Assembly: GCF_900111125.1 (NCBI RefSeq)
Contig: NZ_FOGE01000004.1
Location: 248,001-312,000 of the forward strand
Direction: 5' to 3'
Length of the DNA: 64,000 nucleotides
Origin: Sphingobium sp. YR768
GTDB lineage: Bacteria; Pseudomonadota; Alphaproteobacteria; Sphingomonadales; Sphingomonadaceae
A program made the position numbers and the translations under genes. Under the pieces are notes generated by a model. That model saw only the letters and a list, made by a program, of their open reading frames with translations, was not told the origin of the DNA and ran no database searches. The stretch's first letter is position 1. Every line of letters begins with the position of its first letter. Shown here in pieces: positions 1 to 7,361 of this stretch.

Positions 1-323
1 TGCACCGGCGTCATCACATAATTGTCGAACATCCGGTCGAGCAGCCGCACCTCCAGCGCGCTGTCCGGATCGGCCGGGATGGGGCGGAAGGTGCCCGGTT
101 CATGCCGGGCCAGATATTCCACGATGATGCTCGCTTCACCCACGGTCGCGTCCCGCGCCGGATCGTGCAGCACGGGGAAGCGCCCGATCGGCCATAGCGC
201 GCTCCATTCCTGCGCCACCGCCGCATCCTCCAGCAGGCGGGGGACGAAGGGCACGCCATTTTCGTAAAAGGCGATCAGCACCTTCCAGCAATAGGAGGAG
301 AGGGGGTGATAATAGAGGATCAT
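1..323 (-). CDS. Glutathione S-transferase family protein (3' part outside window)
   Basis: The reverse strand reads from an ATG at 323 to the window edge with no stop (107 codons), so the gene is cut by the window. The product starts MILYYHPLSSYCWKVLIAFY, a thioredoxin-fold GST N-terminal domain: the beta1 strand LYYHP, an SSYCWKV active-site helix start, then RFPVLHD with the cis-Pro and GEASIIVEYL for the glutathione gamma-glutamyl contact. The Cys in SYCWK occupies the catalytic region of beta/omega-like bacterial GSTs. Cytoplasmic glutathione conjugation or related thiol chemistry is expected from the family; the substrate cannot be told. It is transcribed away from nrdA. Confidence 0.85.
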   Translation of the reverse strand, partial: MILYYHPLSSYCWKVLIAFYENGVPFVPRLLEDAAVAQEWSALWPIGRFPVLHDPARDATVGEASIIVEYLARHEPGTFRPIPADPDSALEVRLLDRMFDNYVMTPV

Positions 324-894
324 GGCGTCGCTCTCCTTGCAGGGCGGGCGCGGGCGCTCCCGCCCCGCACTCCTGACCGACATGAAGCCTATCCTGATCG
401 ATCGGCCGCCTCAACATATGGGGTGTGATTCGGCTATCCTGCGCAATGGGGAGGGACATGGCTCCACCGCCGTCGATGACCGATTTTTCCCACCCCACGC
501 ATTTGCGTGGCAAGGTAATTTTATTTTTATTTCTGAAATCGGGCACTTGTCTTTTTCGGGGGCGGGAGAAGTCCGTGCGTCGCCCCCAAATAGGGGGTCG
601 GGCCGACGATGAATGGAATCGGATCAGCGACGAACAGAGTCCCCGAACTGTAATTTACCCTCTTGTGTCTGAAAGCGGCTATGGCACTATCTGTGGTATC
701 GGGTTAACAGGGGTCACCCAACAGATTGTGATCACATCGCTGGACTGGTTTCCAGCGACAGGGCGCTTTTGTCCATGCGATCCGCTCGGTTGGGCCCTTT
801 CCCGTCCCCGGCACGGTCCGGTTCATGCTAGGATGCGCGGCTGACGCGACCCGCTTGACCGAATCGAACGGAACAGGAACATTCGGGGGCTCGC
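324..894. other. 571-bp intergenic region between the divergent GST and nrdA genes
   Basis: I see no convincing gene here. A 139-codon plus-strand frame (425-844) has no family resemblance or coding look. The stretch holds a perfect inverted repeat CCACGCATTTGCGTGG at 495-510 followed by an AT-rich tract, an inverted repeat CCCCCAAATAGGGGG at 583-597, and a 10-bp palindrome TGTGATCACA at 727-736. These are candidate operators or leader structures for nrdA. I could not recognise a convincing pair of NrdR boxes. Confidence 0.5.
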
Positions 895-2844
895 ATGGAT
901 TTTAGAGATAGTGGACAAGGTGGCGACGTGGCGACTGTGATGGACGATCTGTTGGAAGATGCGAAGGTGGAGGCGCTGCTCGCGGCGGCTTCTGTGCCTG
1001 CTCCGGAGAAGGTGGAGCCCATGACCTCCTCGACCGTGCTGGCGCGCCGTTTCCCGGTCACGACGGATACGTCGCGCGATGCGCTGCTGACCGAATTCGG
1101 CAAGGACACGCTGAACGACCGCTATCTGCTGCCCGGTGAGAATTATCAGGATCTCTTCGCGCGCGTCGCTGCCGCCTATTCCGATGATGCGGACCATGCG
1201 CAGCGCGTTTACGACTATATCTCGAAACTCTGGTTCATGCCCGCAACGCCCGTCCTGTCGAACGGCGGCACCGGTCGCGGCCTGCCGATCAGCTGCTATC
1301 TGAACAGCGTGGACGACAGTCTGGAAGGCATCGTCAACACCTGGAACGAGAATGTCTGGCTCGCTTCGCGCGGCGGCGGCATCGGCACCTATTGGGGCAA
1401 TGTGCGCGGCATTGGCGAACCGGTCGGCCTCAACGGCAAGACCAGCGGCATCATCCCCTTCGTCCGCGTGATGGACAGCCTCACCCTCGCGATCAGCCAG
1501 GGCAGCCTGCGTCGTGGTTCGGCCGCCTGCTATCTCGACGTGTCGCATCCGGAGATCGAGGAATTCCTCGAAGTCCGCAACACCACCGGCGACTTCAACC
1601 GCAAGGCGCTGAACCTCCATCACGGCGTTCTCATCACCGACGCCTTCATGGAAGCGGTGCGCGCCAATGACGAATGGAACCTGACCTCGCCCAAGGACGG
1701 GTCGGTCCGTGCCACCGTCAACGCCCGTTCGCTGTTCCAGAAAATCGTGGAAACGCGCCTGCGCACCGGCGAGCCCTATATCGTGTTCAACGACACGGTG
1801 AACCGCATGATGCCCAAGCATCACCGCGATCTGGGCCTGAAAGTGTCGACCTCGAACCTCTGCTCGGAAATCACCCTGCCGACTGGTTTCGACCATCTGG
1901 GCAACGACCGCACGGCCGTCTGCTGCCTGTCGTCGATGAACCTGGAAACCTGGGACGAGTGGAAGGATCACCCGACCTTCGCGGAAGACATCATGCGCTT
2001 CCTCGACAATGTGCTTCAGGACTATATTGACCGCGCCCCGCCGGAAATGGCCCGCGCCAAATATAGCGCCACCCGCGAACGCTCGGTGGGCCTGGGCGTC
2101 ATGGGCTTCCACAGCTTCCTTCAGGCGCGTGGGCTTCCCTTCGAAGGCGCCATGGCCAAATCCTGGAACCTGCGCATCTTCAAGCATATCAATGCCAAGG
2201 TGAACGAAGCCTCGATGCTGCTGGCGCAGGAGCGCGGCCCGTGCCCCGACGCCGCCGACATGGGCGTGATGGAACGGTTCAGCTGCAAGATGGCGATCGC
2301 GCCCACCGCGTCGATTTCCATCATCTGCGGCGGCACCTCGGCCTGTATCGAACCGATCCCGGCGAACATCTACACGCACAAGACGCTGTCGGGCAGCTTC
2401 TCGGTCAAGAATCCCTATCTGGAAAAGCTGCTGGTGGCCAAGGCCAAGGACAGCAGCGCGGTGTGGAACTCGATCCTGGAGCGGGGCGGCTCGGTCCAGC
2501 ATCTCGACTTCCTGACCCAGGAAGAAAAGGACACGTTCAAGACCAGCTTCGAAATCGACCAGCGCTGGCTGCTCGAACTCGCGGCCGACCGCACGCCCTA
2601 TATCGATCAGGCCCAGTCGCTGAACCTGTTCATCCCGGCGGACGTCGAAAAGTGGGATCTGCTGATGCTCCACTTCCGCGCCTGGGAACTGGGCATCAAG
2701 TCGCTCTATTATCTGCGCTCCAAGTCGGTCCAGCGCGCGGGCTTTGCGGGCAGCGGCGGCGTGGAAGCCGACAACACGATCGACGCCCCCAAGTTCGAGA
2801 TCGGCGAGACCACCGACTATGACGAGTGCCTGGCCTGTCAGTGA
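895..2844 (+). CDS. nrdA: Ribonucleoside-diphosphate reductase class I, alpha (large) subunit
   Basis: 649-residue catalytic subunit that reduces ribonucleoside diphosphates to deoxyribonucleotides in the cytosol, working with NrdB encoded at 3219. Visible catalytic features are C134 (ISCYLN), the NLCSE box at 321-325 with radical Cys323, a second active-site cysteine at C343/C344 (AVCCLSSMNL), the radical-transfer pair Y605-Y606 (SLYYLRSKS), and the C-terminal redox pair C645/C648 (CLACQ). The E. coli enzyme is 761 residues with an N-terminal ATP-cone; here only about 50 unassigned residues precede the core and no ATP-cone signature is visible. The ATG at 895 has only a weak Shine-Dalgarno. 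Confidence 0.96.
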   Translation: MDFRDSGQGGDVATVMDDLLEDAKVEALLAAASVPAPEKVEPMTSSTVLARRFPVTTDTSRDALLTEFGKDTLNDRYLLPGENYQDLFARVAAAYSDDADHAQRVYDYISKLWFMPATPVLSNGGTGRGLPISCYLNSVDDSLEGIVNTWNENVWLASRGGGIGTYWGNVRGIGEPVGLNGKTSGIIPFVRVMDSLTLAISQGSLRRGSAACYLDVSHPEIEEFLEVRNTTGDFNRKALNLHHGVLITDAFMEAVRANDEWNLTSPKDGSVRATVNARSLFQKIVETRLRTGEPYIVFNDTVNRMMPKHHRDLGLKVSTSNLCSEITLPTGFDHLGNDRTAVCCLSSMNLETWDEWKDHPTFAEDIMRFLDNVLQDYIDRAPPEMARAKYSATRERSVGLGVMGFHSFLQARGLPFEGAMAKSWNLRIFKHINAKVNEASMLLAQERGPCPDAADMGVMERFSCKMAIAPTASISIICGGTSACIEPIPANIYTHKTLSGSFSVKNPYLEKLLVAKAKDSSAVWNSILERGGSVQHLDFLTQEEKDTFKTSFEIDQRWLLELAADRTPYIDQAQSLNLFIPADVEKWDLLMLHFRAWELGIKSLYYLRSKSVQRAGFAGSGGVEADNTIDAPKFEIGETTDYDECLACQ

Positions 2845-2849
2845 CTTTA

Positions 2850-2874
2850 ATCCCTCTCCCAACGGAAGAGGGAT
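2850..2874. repeat. Hairpin ATCCCTCT/AGAGGGAT downstream of nrdA
   Basis: An 8-bp perfect inverted repeat (2850-2857 and 2867-2874) lies 6 bp after the nrdA stop. There is no T-run, so it is a weak terminator or mRNA-stabilising hairpin at best. It may set the relative expression of nrdA against the downstream genes. Confidence 0.5.
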
Positions 2875-2928
2875 AATAGATGTCTTCGCTGCAAAATATG
2901 TGAGCCGATAGAACATGGACGTTGCGGC

Positions 2929-3204
2929 ATGAGTGAGGAAGCGCCCGTCTGGCCCGCACGACGCCTGTTCGCCGTCGCGCAGCTAGTGGTTGTTGTGACA
3001 TGCCTGTGCGTGATGATATTCTGCTCGGACCAGCAAGTCACCACTCTGGCGGTGCTCGCAATCCTGTTTGCCAACGCCATTCCGATGATCGTCTGGCCGG
3101 CCGAACTAGGCGTATTCCACCCGTTCGGGGTGCGTCTTGTCGGTATGATTTTTGTCGCTGCTGTCGCTTTCATATTCATCTCTGATTTTATCGAAATTCG
3201 CTAA
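2929..3204 (+). CDS. Small three-helix membrane protein between nrdA and nrdB
   Basis: 91-residue protein I do not recognise. After a short polar start (MSEEAPVWPARR) it shows three hydrophobic segments: about 13-31 (LFAVAQLVVVVTCLCVMIF), 38-57 (TTLAVLAILFANAIPMIVW) and 68-85 (VRLVGMIFVAAVAFIFISD), so an inner-membrane location is likely. It begins 84 bp after nrdA and stops 14 bp before nrdB, which suggests co-transcription. No strong Shine-Dalgarno is present. The regular hydrophobic/loop pattern and the tight fit between two same-strand genes argue that it is real, but its sequence is not one I can tie to a family. No function is proposed. Confidence 0.6.
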   Translation: MSEEAPVWPARRLFAVAQLVVVVTCLCVMIFCSDQQVTTLAVLAILFANAIPMIVWPAELGVFHPFGVRLVGMIFVAAVAFIFISDFIEIR

Positions 3205-3218
3205 AAAGGTTCGCCAAA

Positions 3219-4268
3219 ATGCCCCTTCTTCAAGCCAGCAAGGTCTACAAGCCTTTCGAATATCCCTGGGCCTATGAATTCTGGAAGCGTCAGCAGCAGC
3301 TCCACTGGTTGCCCGAAGAAGTACCGCTGGGCGAGGATTGCCGGGACTGGGCGCAGAAGCTGTCCGACCATGAGCGCAACCTGCTGACCCAGATTTTCCG
3401 CTTCTTCACCCAGGCCGACGTGGAAGTGCAGGATTGCTACCACGAAAAATATGGCCGCGTGTTCAAGCCGACCGAAATCAAGATGATGCTGACCGCGTTC
3501 AGCAACATGGAAACGGTCCATATCGCCGCCTACTCGCATCTGCTCGACACGATCGGCATGCCCGAAAGCGAATATTCGGCCTTCCTCCAATATAAGGAGA
3601 TGAAGGACAAGCATGACTATCTGGCGACCTTCGGCGTCGACAGCGATGAGGATATCGCCCGCACCCTCGCCATGTTCGGCGGCTTTACCGAAGGGCTCCA
3701 GCTCTTCGCCTCCTTCGCCATGCTGATGAACTTCCCGCGCTTCAACAAGATGAAGGGCATGGGCCAGATCGTCACCTGGTCGGTCCGCGACGAAACGCTG
3801 CATTGCGAGGGCATCATCAAGCTGTTCCACGCCTTCTGCGCCGAACGCCAGTGCCTGACCCCCGCGGTCAAGGACGACATCATGGACATGTGCCAGAAGA
3901 CGGTGCGTATCGAGGACGCCTTCGTCGATCTCGTCTTCGAAATGGGTCCGGTCCCCGGCATGACGCCCAAGGACATCAAGAAATATGTCCGCTACATCGC
4001 CGACTGGCGCCTGGGCCAGCTGGGCCTCAAGCCCATCTACATGATCGACGAGCATCCGCTCCCCTGGCTGACCCCGCTGCTCAACGGCGTGGAACATGCC
4101 AACTTCTTCGAAACCCGCGCGACCGAATATTCGAAGGGCGCGACCCGTGGCCAGTGGAACGACGTCTGGGACGCCTTCGACCGCCGCCAGAAGGTGAAGG
4201 GCGGCGAAGCAGCCAACATCGACGCCGACCCGGACATGTTCAAGGCCGCGGGGATCGCGGCGGAGTAG
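3219..4268 (+). CDS. nrdB: Ribonucleoside-diphosphate reductase class I, beta (small) subunit
   Basis: 349-residue ferritin-like subunit carrying the di-metal/tyrosyl radical cofactor. Ligands can be placed by motif: D67 (FTQAD), E98 and H101 (METVH), then Y105, at the spacing of E. coli E115/H118/Y122, so the radical tyrosine is kept. Further ligands lie in FTEGLQLFASFA and RDETLHCEG. There is no N-terminal ATP-cone, so neither subunit of this enzyme carries the usual dATP-inhibition domain. It follows nrdA and the small membrane gene in one direction. A 36-bp palindrome begins 12 bp after its stop. Confidence 0.96.
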   Translation: MPLLQASKVYKPFEYPWAYEFWKRQQQLHWLPEEVPLGEDCRDWAQKLSDHERNLLTQIFRFFTQADVEVQDCYHEKYGRVFKPTEIKMMLTAFSNMETVHIAAYSHLLDTIGMPESEYSAFLQYKEMKDKHDYLATFGVDSDEDIARTLAMFGGFTEGLQLFASFAMLMNFPRFNKMKGMGQIVTWSVRDETLHCEGIIKLFHAFCAERQCLTPAVKDDIMDMCQKTVRIEDAFVDLVFEMGPVPGMTPKDIKKYVRYIADWRLGQLGLKPIYMIDEHPLPWLTPLLNGVEHANFFETRATEYSKGATRGQWNDVWDAFDRRQKVKGGEAANIDADPDMFKAAGIAAE

Positions 4269-4280
4269 GTTTCGGTAACT

Positions 4281-4316
4281 TTCTGGATCAATCCGCAATT
4301 GCGGATTGATCCAGAA
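4281..4316. repeat. 36-bp perfect palindrome without loop, between nrdB and the methyltransferase gene
   Basis: Positions 4281-4298 are the exact reverse complement of 4299-4316, with no spacer. The arms start TTCTGGATCAATCC and the centre is CCGCAATTGCGG. Pairing stops at 4280/4317. No T-run follows, so a simple intrinsic terminator is not obvious, although as RNA it would fold strongly. It sits at the border of the AT-richer restriction-modification cassette, 25 bp before the methyltransferase start, so it could be an operator, a bidirectional transcription barrier, or an insertion scar. Confidence 0.85.
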
Positions 4317-4340
4317 TCTCGCATCTGCCAAGATCCCTTT

Positions 4341-4988
4341 ATGTTCCCGTCCACAGACCTGCCCGAAGCACATATCGACTTCCTCGCCAATGCGCAGGGA
4401 AAGCAATATGGCACGATCCTCGCTGACCCGCCGTGGCAGTTTCAAAACCGTACCGGTAAAGTCGCGCCCGAGCACAAGCGACTCAATCGTTATGGGACCA
4501 TGACCTTGGAGGAGATCTGCGCTTTGCCGGTCGCCGACATAGCGGCGGAGCCATCGCATCTTTATCTTTGGGTTCCCAATGCTCTGCTACCTGAAGGGTT
4601 GCAGGTCATGAATGCATGGGGTTTCCGCTACATATCCAATCTTGTCTGGCATAAAATCCGCAAGGATGGTGGTTCTGATGGGCGAGGCGTCGGATTTTAC
4701 TTTCGCAACGTCACCGAACTACTGCTCTTTGGCGTGCGTGGTAAAAATGCACGGACGCTTGGGCCCGGACGTAGTCAGGTCAATATGATCCAGACCCGTA
4801 AGCGCGAACATAGCCGTAAGCCCGATGAACAATATGAGATTATCGAGTCCTGCTCTTGGGGACCGCGTTTGGAAATGTTCAGCCGTGGTGCGCGTAAGGG
4901 ATGGGATGTTTGGGGTAATCAAGCTGATGACAGCTATGCGCCAACATGGGATACTTATAGCTATAATAGTACTATGGCGGCGGAATAA
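4341..4988 (+). CDS. MT-A70 family DNA adenine methyltransferase (restriction-modification)
   Basis: 215 residues from the ATG at 4341; an upstream in-frame TTG at 4299 lies inside the palindrome and is less likely. The catalytic DPPW box is near residues 29-32 (ILADPPWQF). Further family marks are LNRYGTM, LYLWVPNALL, RNVTELLLFGVRG and, near the end, SRKPDEQYEIIE with GPRLEMFSR and GWDVWGNQ. MT-A70 bacterial members, including M.MunI, make N6-methyladenine in DNA. It meets a BglII-like endonuclease gene tail to tail with no gap, so it is most simply the protecting methylase of a type II system. Base use is AT-richer than nrdB. The target site cannot be read from sequence. Confidence 0.88.
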   Translation: MFPSTDLPEAHIDFLANAQGKQYGTILADPPWQFQNRTGKVAPEHKRLNRYGTMTLEEICALPVADIAAEPSHLYLWVPNALLPEGLQVMNAWGFRYISNLVWHKIRKDGGSDGRGVGFYFRNVTELLLFGVRGKNARTLGPGRSQVNMIQTRKREHSRKPDEQYEIIESCSWGPRLEMFSRGARKGWDVWGNQADDSYAPTWDTYSYNSTMAAE

Positions 4989-5633
4989 TCAGTCCTCGTC
5001 TGCTGCATTTTGGGCGTCGGCCACTTGCTCGGCGGTAGGCGGTCCATCATCGACATATAAGTCCGGTTTGATAGCAAATGTCAGGATCGGGCAACCGCCA
5101 CCGCCGCCTCCTTCGATGCGCGGCCAAAGTTTTTCATGATGGGTGGTCGATGATCCGTAGGAAGAGCCTTTTCCGAGAAATTTGAAAATGGACTGCAATT
5201 CTGTTGAACGAGTTATAATGATACCGACATCAATTGCGCGAAGGTCAAAAAGCAACCGAAAATTGTTGAGATCCCTGTCGAAGAATGGATCTTTGTTGTT
5301 CCATTCCACTTCGAGCGCAACTCTGCCCTTGAGGCAATCAATCTTATGTGTAGGGCTCTCGAACAGGTCATCGTCAATCTTGATGGCCGTCTGAAACTGC
5401 TTTTCCTGCCATCCTCGGTCGTAAAAACCACCGTCAATTTGGTTGGCAATTGGTGATTTCCTACCGCCGGCGGCCTGGATTTCAGATCGTAAGAGTTGGA
5501 AGGCTCTTAACACATCAATAATATCTAGCCATTCGTCTGGGCAGGCGGTTGCCAGAACGCCGGTGGCATTTCGCCACTCTCGCACATGATAGAGTTGTTT
5601 CAGGTCGTCGGGTACGAGATGAATGGTCGACAT
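4989..5633 (-). CDS. BglII/BstYI-like type II restriction endonuclease
   Basis: 214 residues, ATG at 5633. The putative active site is D99-x8-E108-x-E110 in HKIDCLKGRVALEVEW. This copies the D-x8-E-x-Q spacing of BglII (D84, E93, Q95), but with Glu instead of Gln at the last position. It is followed by NNKDPFFDRDL and DVGIIITR, both characteristic of the BglII/BstYI family. A six-Gly run (175-180) is unusual. Its stop codon directly abuts that of the MT-A70 methylase. A hand count over 5221-5280 gives about 45% GC against 65% over 3661-3720 in nrdB, consistent with horizontal acquisition. Family members cut around GATC; the exact site here is unknown. Confidence 0.85.
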   Translation of the reverse strand: MSTIHLVPDDLKQLYHVREWRNATGVLATACPDEWLDIIDVLRAFQLLRSEIQAAGGRKSPIANQIDGGFYDRGWQEKQFQTAIKIDDDLFESPTHKIDCLKGRVALEVEWNNKDPFFDRDLNNFRLLFDLRAIDVGIIITRSTELQSIFKFLGKGSSYGSSTTHHEKLWPRIEGGGGGGCPILTFAIKPDLYVDDGPPTAEQVADAQNAADED

Positions 5634-5737
5634 TTATGCTTGGTGCCTGAGCATGACGTGAAACGCAATAAGTCCAGTTACCTCCATAACGGAGCTACTT
5701 CCCGCCAAAATGGCGGGACTCGCGCTATGCTCGCTGC

Positions 5738-5977
5738 ATGACCGAGACATCTTCCATCCGTCACGCTTATGTCTGCAACGTCTGCGGCAGCGACAATGTC
5801 ACGCGCGACGCCTGGGTGGCGTGGGACGTGGCGGCGCAGGACTGGGTGCTGGAGGCCACTTTCGACTATGCCTATTGCCATCGCTGTATGGGATCATCGC
5901 GGCTCGATCGGGTCGTGCTGACCAGTCCTGTAACCTTTGCCATGCCGGAGGCGGACAGGCCTGCATCGTCGGGGTGA
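5738..5977 (+). CDS. Small zinc-ribbon-like protein
   Basis: 79 residues with two CxxC pairs, CNVCGS (about 13-18) and CHRC (about 47-50), spaced as in a compact zinc ribbon. Between them lies an acidic-aromatic stretch (AWDVAAQDWVLEATFDYAY). It looks like the small conserved hypothetical proteins of sphingomonads; I know no function. ATG at 5738; no clear Shine-Dalgarno. It follows the restriction cassette and returns to high GC. Confidence 0.7.
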   Translation: MTETSSIRHAYVCNVCGSDNVTRDAWVAWDVAAQDWVLEATFDYAYCHRCMGSSRLDRVVLTSPVTFAMPEADRPASSG

Positions 5978-6013
5978 GGCTAAATTAACCCCTCAGCCTT
6001 ATCGTCCCGAACC

Positions 6014-6202
6014 ATGCTCTTCGGTGTTCGCCTTCGTTCGCTCTTCACCAGTCGCTGGATGGCGTTGCTCTGGGCGATATTGGTGATCCTGACCGCGATC
6101 CAGTTCGTGGGACCGGGGGAAGATCATCAGGCGGGCGACAATGCGACCGCCGCCGATGGTCTCACCAATGATCAGCGGGAGGCGATCGCCAACGCGCTCT
6201 GA
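6014..6202 (+). CDS. Small single-pass membrane protein
   Basis: 62 residues. A basic start (MLFGVRLRSLFTSR) precedes one hydrophobic helix at about 15-32 (WMALLWAILVILTAIQFV), then an acidic tail (GPGEDHQAGDN..) ending TNDQREAIANAL. The basic N-terminus suggests an N-in, C-out inner-membrane orientation. It starts 36 bp after the zinc-ribbon gene in the same direction. It is not a family I can name. Composition and topology look genuine, but it is short. Confidence 0.55.
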   Translation: MLFGVRLRSLFTSRWMALLWAILVILTAIQFVGPGEDHQAGDNATAADGLTNDQREAIANAL

Positions 6203-6490
6203 CCCGCGCCCCACGCACATGTCCTACAGGGCGCCATCCGCTTATTCTCGCACCATCGCTGCGCCGCGATCCCGCGCAACGATATGACCGGAATAGGAAA
6301 TATAATGCGCGATTTCACGGGACATATGCGAAGTTAAGCGCCGTATATCCTATTCCCGCCTTGTCCCCTCGCATCGGCCGATCGGCTGAGCGGAGGCTGA
6401 ACGCGCGGTTTTGTTCCGTTCATGCAACATCCTGTAATGCTGCGGGTTGTATCGCCAGTGTTACAGATTTTGAGGGAAGGAGCCTCAGCC

Positions 6491-7093
6491 ATGACGTTCA
6501 GTTTCAAACAGGCCATTGCCGCCCTGTCGCTCGGCGCGATGGCGCTGACCGGCCTTGCCGCCACGCCGGCCATGGCCCAGCCGGGCCGCGATGCGCGGGA
6601 ACGCCAGCGCGATGTTCGGGACGCGCGCAGGGAATATCGCCGCGACGTGCAGGATGCCCGTCAGGATTATCGCCGCAACGTTCGAGAGGCGAATCGCAAC
6701 TATCGCAACGACCGCCGCGATGATCGTCGCGACTGGCGCCAGGATCGTCGCGGCGACTATCGCCGTCCCGCGCCGCGCGTCGTCTATGGCTATGATTATA
6801 ACCGCCCCGATCCGCGCTATGGCCGCTATTATCAGCCCAACCGCTATTATCGCGGCGGCTATGCCCCGATCCGTGTCGACCGCCGCACCCGCATCTATCG
6901 CGGCTATGACGATCGCTATTATTGCCGCCGTTCGGACGGCACGACCGGCCTGATCGTCGGCGCGGCGCTGGGTGGTCTGCTGGGCAGCCAGATCGATCGC
7001 GGCCAGTCGAACGTTGCGGGCATCCTGATCGGCGGCGGCGCCGGCGCGCTGCTGGGTCGGGAAATCGATCGCGGCGGGGTCAGCTGCCGCTAA
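6491..7093 (+). CDS. Glycine-zipper 2TM (17 kDa surface antigen-like) envelope protein
   Basis: 200 residues from the ATG at 6491, chosen because GGAAGGAGCC lies just upstream and a classic signal peptide follows (MTFSFKQAIAALSLGAMALT.. cleaved near AMAQ). The mature part is an Arg/Asp/Tyr-rich linker of RDxRRDY-type units, about residues 32-140. It ends in a glycine-zipper module, GLIVGAALGGLLGSQIDRG then AGILIGGGAGALLGREIDRG, as in Rickettsia 17 kDa antigen proteins. It is presumably secreted to the periplasm or outer membrane. The exact role is unknown. Confidence 0.82.
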   Translation: MTFSFKQAIAALSLGAMALTGLAATPAMAQPGRDARERQRDVRDARREYRRDVQDARQDYRRNVREANRNYRNDRRDDRRDWRQDRRGDYRRPAPRVVYGYDYNRPDPRYGRYYQPNRYYRGGYAPIRVDRRTRIYRGYDDRYYCRRSDGTTGLIVGAALGGLLGSQIDRGQSNVAGILIGGGAGALLGREIDRGGVSCR

Positions 7094-7128
7094 TACCAAA
7101 TTGCATTGACAGGAACCTATAGCCAGTT

Positions 7129-7194
7129 GTTCCCCGGCGAAGGCCGGGGCCCAGTTCCGCGTTCAAAACTGGACCCCGGCGTTCGCCGGGGAAC
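7129..7194. repeat. Large REP-like inverted repeat (GTTCCCCGGCG... / ...CGCCGGGGAAC)
   Basis: Two arms, GTTCCCCGGCGAAGGCCGGG.. from 7129 and its near complement ending CGCCGGGGAAC at 7194, enclose CCAGTT/AACTGG. Each arm can itself fold on GCGAAGGC/GCGTTCGC. This is the style of dispersed palindromic repeats in sphingomonad intergenic regions. It lies between convergent genes, where it may also end transcription. Confidence 0.75.
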
Positions 7195-7302
7195 TGCCTT
7201 ATGGGTCAGCATCATCGCATTCTGGTATAAGCTCCAGACCTGGGGCCGATCGATATTCAGAAGATGACGGAGCGAAAATGGTGGATTTTCGCGACCCTTG
7301 AA

Positions 7303-7320
7303 ACGAGTCACGTGCCTCGT
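7303..7320. repeat. TCACGTGC-loop hairpin, copy A (with preceding hairpin 7272-7292)
   Basis: Stem ACGAG/CTCGT closes the 8-nt loop TCACGTGC. Ten bases before it lies a perfect hairpin GCGAAAAT-GGTGG-ATTTTCGC (7272-7292). AAACGAGTCACGTGCCTCGT is identical over 20 bases to copy C near 22.46 kb. The element sits 41 bp beyond the 3' end of the nuclease gene, in a convergent intergenic region. Confidence 0.7.
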
Positions 7321-7361
7321 CCCAACATTTGCAGCCCGTCAGGGCTGAATGTCGATTGGGC

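Noticed and set aside
727-736. TGTGATCACA as a CRP site
   Set aside because: CRP needs six bases between TGTGA and TCACA; here the halves touch.
425-844. 139-codon plus-strand frame upstream of nrdA
   Set aside because: No recognisable domain, no ribosome-binding site, and it overlaps the inverted repeats of the probable nrdA control region.
823-2916. 697-codon open frame on the minus strand across nrdA
   Set aside because: It is antisense to a fully conserved nrdA and its translation has no family resemblance. Such shadow frames are expected at high GC.
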